From Oikopleura dioica (Eukaryota; Chordata; Appendicularia; Copelata; Oikopleuridae), in assembly GCA_907165135.1 (NCBI GenBank), contig OU015568.1, positions 15,325,208-15,389,207 on the forward strand: DNA of 64,000 nucleotides, read 5' to 3'. Made by a program: the position numbers and the translations under genes. Positions 58,101-64,000 of the stretch are shown piece after piece (position 1 is the stretch's first letter; each line of letters opens with the position of its first letter). The notes below the pieces were generated by a model that was given only the letters and a program-made list of their open reading frames with translations, ran no database searches and was not told the DNA's origin.

Positions 58101-60885
58101 AGAACTAAGAGACCTGGATTTAGTCCATGTTGTCCCTTTGGAATGAGTTTAAAATGTTCAGTTGAGTTTGATCGGACTGACGTTTAAGCTCAAGAAAGGT
58201 CGATTTGGACAGACTTTTGATGATAATTGTGACAAGAAGTGTTTCGTTGTCGAACACCCTTTATTCTGTGCTTCTGGAAGCGGAAGGAAAGTTTCTGTCT
58301 CTTGGTCAAGAGTGGATTGGTTCACTTGTCAGATACGAACAAAAATCAATTTGTTTTTCGAAGATATTTGCGGACGATCATTTCTATACAAGTCCTGATG
58401 GAATAAGAAACGACGAATGCGAGTACTTCGGCCATGCAATTGTCAACGACGATAGAGTTTACTTTCAAAATTTTGTTTTTGATGTTTTGTTCGAAATCAA
58501 GTATCATTTCGGAAGGGTTATGATTCTAGTAATAAAATTCTTCAAGTATTTAAAATCAATATGAAAGAATTGATCGAAATCGAATTTGTCCAACAAAAGG
58601 CGATGGAGAAAATGCACGTGACAAGCAATCCGTATTTCGCGTTTCATGACGACGTTTTTCCTGGATTTTCGAAAAATGCTGCTTCTCAGCGAAAATTTCC
58701 TCGGACACTTGCTTCAGTTTCCCGGCCCCATCCAAAGGCAATTATTCCTTTCAGCTCTTTCTCATCGCTCGCAGAATTTAAACATATTTCGACGTTTGAG
58801 ATGGACTTGAGGCGAAAAGACACTATTCAATTTCAAATTGATTTCAAGGTGCCACAATCTTATTGGTTTTTATTATCTCTTATTTTTAAGAGACTGAGAA
58901 ACAATACTCGCGAAGTGAAAATTCTTGAATGTCAGTTCTTTGATAGACAAAAGTTGTTCACATTTGGACTTTTGAAGAATGGTTCTGTGAAGGTTGATTC
59001 TGATTTTGTCAAAATTCCTGCAATGCTGGACTTAGATTTGTGTAAGCAGGCGGAGTTTGAGTTGACATATAATCGTAAATTGAAATCACCTTTCTTGTTC
59101 ATCAAGGTACAGTAAAAACTAAAATAATTCTTAATTTATGATTTGATACAATTATTAATTACACAATACAAATATTAATTACTGAATTCCAAGGCAACAT
59201 TTCAAAATCATGAAATCGAAGGTGCACTAGAACTAACCGGCCTCGAAAATATAAACGACAAAAGAATACGAGTTTTCAAGTGTGATCGACAGACTTCAAT
59301 CAATAACTTCATCTACTTCTATAAGCGACCGACCCAGATAAATGTTATTCAACGCTCTTCTACTGAGGGCACGATAATGAGTCCTTACGCTTTTCTCGGA
59401 GATAGAACAATCAATCCAAAATTGACTCTCAACCCATCAACTTCTAATCAAACCATTGACAATTATGTGATGCACGCAGGATACGCGCTCATTTATGATA
59501 AGATCTTTCTTTTTGGAGGAGTTGTCGACGCGCAAAGGGTAAATAAGACAGAACAAATTAATACTATCGCCTTAGATTGCTTTCTTAGTTGGTTGCGAGT
59601 TCAAAGAGATGCCTGTGAAATTAAATGAAGAGTATAAAATCGGACACACGGTGTTAAGCGTTGAAAGAGGCAGTAAAGGTGATCCCGATCTGAAATTATC
59701 GAAGGAGAAACTTTCCTTATTATTTCAGCAATTGTCTGCGTCGGCATAAATAAACCGACAGTTTGCGAACAATTTGACGGAATAAGCGCAGAGATGATTG
59801 CTCAATTAAACCAGCGCCGATATTACGCTGGATTTGCCCTCTACAATGGTCAGCCGACTATTGTTGGAGGAATGCATTATTGTGATAAATTAGACTTTCA
59901 AAATAACGGAGAAGTAGAGACGCTTCAAGATAAGGGAAGATCGTAAATATAGACTTTTTAAAATATAAATATAAATGTGAAAAATATTAGTCCCAATCTA
60001 AGACGGAGGATGGTCTTATCTAACAAGTCATCCAAGGTACTCCCAGCAAAAAAATCATTTTCACTTGATGCAACAACTGTAGACAGTTGGACAACTCAGA
60101 TGCGATTGGCCTTCCTTCTGGGGCCTTGTTGACTGTAGGAGGCTATACTTACAGGCTTTACTTGGGAGATATTGGCGGGGATAGCTACCGCGACTACTTA
60201 ATGATTTAATGAGATTTGGCGATTAATGAACAACAACTGGTCTCTTTTAGGAAATTTAGCAGAGGTATTACATTGTATTAAATTCTTGATAGCGTTTTTA
60301 AGGCGGTCCATTATGCATCAATTATACTGACCGACTCAACTATCTATGTTTTTCCCGGTTATGTAGCCAATGCAGCTGGAGGCTACGAAAATCCAATTCA
60401 GCGAATTATTTTAGGTGAAGAGTTTCAAAATTGTGGGCTCGACACAATTTTTGGAGTTAAGAAGATTTGGAGTAACAAAATGTGGAGCAACCGAAATTTT
60501 CAAACCGATTTTTAAGGGTGTTAAAGTCATAATTAAGGGTATCTGACTCGGTCAAAAGAAAGCCCGGGCCCAAAGCCGGGTTCTCGCCAGGGTTTGAGGG
60601 GGCCGGGAGGCCTTTAACACCCTTAAAAATCGGTTTGAAAATTTCGGTTGCTCCACATTTTGTTACTCCAAATCTTCTTAACTCCTGAAATTGACTTTTG
60701 CCAAAATTGTGATATTTTTGTTAACAAAGGCAAACTCTTTGTTTTTCGGTAAATCGAAAAATCTTTGAAATCTTCAATAAGATTTGGATGAAAATATCAT
60801 CTCGGCAGATGTTGTTGCAAATCAAGAAGGTCAATCTCAGGCTCCAATAGCTTTCCTTGCTCCTGTTGATTGCTGCAGCGAATAA
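55107..60885 (+). CDS. Probable type II membrane protein with kelch-like ectodomain, transposon-riddled
   Basis: I read a chain of exons as one gene, though the joins are uncertain. Candidate start ATG 55107. A basic region and one hydrophobic segment near 55510-55562 (LYTYLSLGSLFWITVMLIAN) precede a cysteine-containing ectodomain (CHRNYKKCVKIAEMDVCGHL; CPTQKYCQNGCPCPFYKCEK), then DYFCPMKVFADSAF, FHFGSSIGTHFIQIRNKEKA and CFYYAPDYALNRFEVAQGFI. Kelch-like Gly-Gly blades follow: YALIYDKIFLFGGVV (59491-59535), YYAGFALYNGQPTIVGGMHY (near 59820-59880), LPSGALLTVGGYTYRLYLGD and IYVFPGYVANAAGGYENP. The last exon 60809-60885 ends APVDCCSE. A 1-kb element splits an exon at 56101-57102, a MITE lies in the intron near 57637-57835, and a foldback lies in intron 60415-60808. 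Frame breaks lie at 57316-57321 and 57593-57595. It may be two genes; function unknown. Confidence 0.45.
56101..57102. mobile_element. TIR element with 10-bp target duplication inside a coding exon
   Basis: The left end GGCTGCCGGCGGATTTGCC and the right end GCAAAACCCCCGGCAGC are inverted copies, with subterminal CGGGGGTTTGACCT repeats on both sides. Flanking direct repeats CCAACTTTAC lie at 56091-56100 and 57103-57112. The interior is also palindromic (CTAGAAAATTCCACTTCCGGTCGA near 56410 against its complement near 56755). No transposase frame. The long TSD and long palindrome fit Mutator-like or foldback elements. Joining the flanks at one TSD copy keeps the frame (FDLQ-ANFT-DTMK). Confidence 0.85.
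57649..57824. mobile_element. MITE in an intron of the kelch-like gene
   Basis: The left arm GGATGGTGTCTGGAACCGAC with AAAAATTTTCGACAA and the right arm GTCGGTTCCAGACACCATCC are inverted copies of about 50 bp. The intron that contains it starts GTAAGT at about 57637 and ends GATAAAAG at about 57835. Confidence 0.85.
60454..60685. mobile_element. Foldback element in the last intron of the kelch-like gene
   Basis: Arms of about 78 bp (GGAGTTAAGAAGATTTGGAG...TTAAGGGTGTTAAAG) are repeated inverted and essentially perfect at about 60608-60685, around a GC-rich loop of about 75 bp. They lie within intron 60415-60808. Confidence 0.9.
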
Positions 60886-61817
60886 ATATGATCAAAAAGC
60901 CATTCATTTTAACATGGATTATTGTCAATAAATTGTTGAAACATGGAGACTTACAAATCCAAAGCAACGTTACCTTGAGAGTTAATATTTCGGGGGAGCT
61001 TTTTGGAATCACCCTTAGTCTTCCTTGATTTCAATAAAATTTTTCTGGCAGCATACCGGCTCAATAACTGACTCTACCTTCAGCACTTTTGAAAATCTTT
61101 AGCGTGTTCTTGCGGACTAGAAACACGTTGAAGGATTTTTCCGGGGCGTCTGCAAGATCCGGCAACTCTCGGCGCCGAATTGATCAAACGGCCGGAATAC
61201 TTTGGATATGTAGCGATTTGCAAATAACATGGACATCTTTCAAGGGCAAACATCTGCCTCCGCAAAGGTCAAGTTTATTTTTCAAGAAAAACTTCAAGAA
61301 AAATTGAATTAATGATTTTTATAAAGAAATTTTTCCCTTTAAAATTTTTGTATTTATGAAATTATGATTGAGCTTCCCTTAGCTGCTTTTTCCTGAATCC
61401 ACATCCGGAAAAGCCCCGATTTAGATGATATTATCAAATTTCCGAAAATAAACTTGTGATGCTATTTTTTATTTGAAGCGAACATGTAATTAAATTTGCG
61501 AAAAATATTTTTAGTTTTCTCGAAAAGGTTTATTTTCAGCTTTGAGCTCGCCATTTAACGAAATCAACGTTAAATTTGAGAAAATGCCTAGCAAGCGGTT
61601 AATTTGATGAGATGTGATTAGATTCAACTAAATGGGCGACGTAAGGACCGTTTGTCGAAAATTCAATTTGAAGAGAGGAAATGTAATGTGCAACACTCCT
61701 ACTCGATTTTTGAGAAGATGAGGTGGAGATTTGACGATTAAAATTTCCTTGAAGCGGTTAATTGAGGACTTGAATAAGGTTCTACCGTTAGATATGGAAC
61801 TCGTTGTTGATTGATAG

Positions 61818-62050
61818 CTGTGTGCAACCTGTGTAGAAAACCTGAGACAGGGGCTTGAAACAGTTTTGACAAAAGCCGCGTCGCGGCTTTTTTAAAAGCC
61901 TAACCGCGGCTTCGCCAGGACACAAAAATGGATTGAAATGGTACGTTTGACGAAGCCGCTTTGCGGCATCGATTAAAAAAAAGCCGCCACGTAACTCTTA
62001 TCAAAACTCCTTTCAGACCCTGACTCAGGTTTTCTTCACAGGTTGACCAG
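61818..62050. mobile_element. MITE (CTGTGTAGAAAAC family), copy 3
   Basis: The left end is CAACCTGTGTAGAAAACCTG and the right end CAGGTTTTCTTCACAGGTTG. The interior has several AAGCCGC/GCGGCTT inverted motifs. It carries the same GT near the left end and CAG near the right end as the intron-forming copies, but no exons are seen around it. Confidence 0.85.
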
Positions 62051-62639
62051 CTAAACCCAACTCTTTTTTTATCTTTGCAGTGTACCTCAGGTGGGAATCT
62101 GATTTTTGAATTTCATTAAAAAGCTATATGAAGCTGATATCATCAGCCTGATAGATAAATTCGTTATTCGAAGAAGTCATTGTAGAAATCAGTTTTTCCG
62201 TAAAACGTTACCGTAGTTTAGAAAATGGTCTTTCGTTATTTATTTTAGGACTAAGAATCGTCCGGAAATCCAAAAGTCAAAAATCAGGGCTCGATAATGG
62301 CCGGTTTATTTTTATAAGCTTGGAAGGCATTTTAATCGATCCCTCTGGCCCCAGAGCTAGAGACAGACCGATGCATTTATAACTCATTAGGGATTGTTTG
62401 GCTTAGTTCGAGTGATCACAACATTCTAGCTGCGTTTTTCAGCTTTCGGCTGCGTTTATTTAAACTCACTCATTGCGCTGCATGTTGCTCAATCACGTGA
62501 CAACAGTAACATATGCGGCCCACTTTCGTAACAAGGTTTTTCTATCCTCAGGTCGTGGTGGGGATATCTTTACTTAGATATCCAGCCCAAATAGGAGGGT
62601 TCCTTTGGGTATTTGTGAATTTTAAGGGTGCCAAAAGGG

Positions 62640-62750
62640 TGTTCCAAAAGTTTGCCAAAATCGACTTTGACACCCTTAACCATGGTTTTGTTTGGTATTG
62701 CAAGTACCCATTTTTTGAGTCAAATGATTACGATGTTCAATTTCCATTCT
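62640..62750 (+). repeat. Dispersed repeat, copy 2
   Basis: Partner of 54935-55045: shared blocks AAAAGTTTGCCAAAATCGAC, TTGGTATTGCAAGTACC and GAGTCAAATGATTACGATG. Confidence 0.8.
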
Positions 62751-64000
62751 GAATTGATTATCGCTCGTCAGAATCGCTTGTTGCTATTTCTCGTTACATA
62801 TTGTAAGCACTTGCTCCTTATTCGAATCGTTCTTTTCAGCCATTCTTGCATACGAAATTACAGTAATCGTAGGAAACCCTAAAATTTCTTTTTCAGGTAG
62901 AGCTTAATTTAAGACGTGTCTCTTTCAGCTTTAATCCCGAGAAGTCCCTTAGATCATAAGATTCATAACCTAGGGTTGTATGACTCGATGACGCCAGAGC
63001 TTTAAAAATTTACTGTTTTTATATCCGGGTCAATCTCCGAAGATCTTTTACATCTTTCTCGTAAAATCATGATTGTCAGAATTCTAGCGCAAAGTCCTTC
63101 ATCTAAATATCTTCTCAAAATTTATTTCTGGAGAGCATTTTTTATTTCGAAGAAACTGATTATAACCGTGTTGTCTAACACAGCTATTTTCATTCTCATT
63201 ATTTTTGATGATAATATTTTCGCAAAACGAACCTGTGTTTTTCGCCAAATGAACAAGACATTCACCATCACTACGAAGAAAATTAAATTATCCATCTCAT
63301 AATTGCAATAAATTGCTGCTTGACCCTCCTTTGTTTTCAGACTCGACCCTATTCAATTGAGAAACACTGTGGATTCTCGTCTAAATTTTAGAGTAAACTA
63401 GCGCTTTATGTAGGAAATGAAAATTAAATCTTTAGACTTATAGAAAAAAAAACGGGGCACCACTTTAACGGGCTAGTTCCTTAAGGACCCCCCCTCGTCA
63501 ACAATTTTCCTCAAAAAATCGAAAATTTCAAAACAGCCATATTTTTGCTTCTTAGTGTGCCTGGAAGTTCAATTCATCATAAAAACTTGTTCGGAGCACT
63601 TTTTGACCAATAAAAATCCAAAATTTTTGCAAAAATGGGACTTTTAAGTCATTTTTTGTCAAAATGTTCGATTTTCAAAGGCGATTTTGAGGGTGTTAGA
63701 GTCGAGATAGACCCCAAAAAAATGAAGTCTCAAAAGGAAAAGGAAATATCTGTAATCAGTAATGTTCTTGATTGACTGTTACGTAAGGAATTACACGCTA
63801 AAATGTCTCCCTGCTGCGTAAATAAAGGCTAATAGGAGCACTTAAAACGGGATGGGCCTGGGCAGCGTGGATTCCTTATCACTAGTTGTCAGGATGGGAC
63901 AATATCTTGTCACGAACGAGTGGCCAAAATGCACACCAGCGGCTGTCCGAAACAAGTCATTCGCATTGTAATAAGAAAACAGTAGCTATAACAACAGTCT

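Larger units (their letters stand above)
60886..64000. other. Repeat-rich region without a recognised gene
   Basis: Contains MITE copy 3 (61818-62050) and dispersed repeat copy 2 (62640-62750). Open frames at 61089-61307, 62513-62882 and 63069-63302 are AT-rich, lack domain motifs and overlap repeats. I see no exon I would support. Confidence 0.45.

Noticed and set aside
61089-61307. Arg/Ser-rich open frame
   Set aside because: No homology recognised, no supporting exons, and an equally long frame opposite; likely chance.
62513-62882. Open frames of 79 and 84 codons near the right end
   Set aside because: They overlap the dispersed repeat 62640-62750 and show no conserved motif.

Overview
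This is nuclear DNA of a compact-genome animal, most likely an appendicularian tunicate of the Oikopleura type (inference). The reasons are metazoan multi-exon genes with mostly 38-50 nt introns, short gaps between genes, a minority of introns that fit only GC, GA or GG donors, and a group of secreted phospholipase-A2-like cysteine-rich proteins. There are no bacterial, organelle or phage features.

Layout. 1-1271 is a large foldback repeat. 1939-2731 holds the 3' part of a TGF-beta type II receptor paralogue, and 2917-8680 a fuller copy. One coding exon of the fuller copy is split by a 3.15-kb hAT-like element that encloses about 36 copies of a 56-bp hairpin satellite. 8804-15723 carries four forward genes: a CDK2-like kinase, RAD51, an EI24-like membrane protein and a CIP4/FNBP1-family F-BAR protein. 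15997-21791 holds two reverse genes (a CLHC1-like protein and TM9SF2), separated by a tRNA-like repeat broken by another hAT-like element. 23106-30295 holds WDR36/UTP21, cytosolic inorganic pyrophosphatase and a three-KH RNA-binding protein. 30718-32795 and 39262-40308 hold three secreted PLA2-like proteins, with a CCDC180-like coiled-coil gene on the reverse strand between them. 41637-44665 encodes a natriuretic-peptide-receptor-like single-pass receptor without a cyclase. 45-54 kb holds a small gene with a transposon-derived intron, an unrecognised reverse-strand gene, a coiled-coil gene, small membrane proteins and an isopenicillin-N-synthase-like oxygenase. 55.1-60.9 kb is a probable type II membrane protein with kelch-like repeats, riddled with inverted-repeat elements. 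60.9-64 kb is repeat-rich with no convincing gene.

The most interesting signal is how terminal-inverted-repeat (TIR) elements relate to exons and introns. Two long elements sit inside coding exons, flanked by 8-bp and 10-bp target duplications, and removing each precisely restores the reading frame. A small MITE family carries a splice donor in its left TIR and an acceptor in its right TIR, and so behaves as a ready-made intron. Several other introns contain TIR or foldback elements. This looks like a genome in which DNA transposons become, or are tolerated as, introns.

Caution: at least 15 otherwise well-conserved exons need one extra base to stay in frame, mostly at short homopolymers. Consensus deletion errors in the assembly are the simplest explanation, so apparent pseudogenes here should be distrusted. 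Exon borders were read by eye; gene identities rest on remembered family motifs, not on searches.
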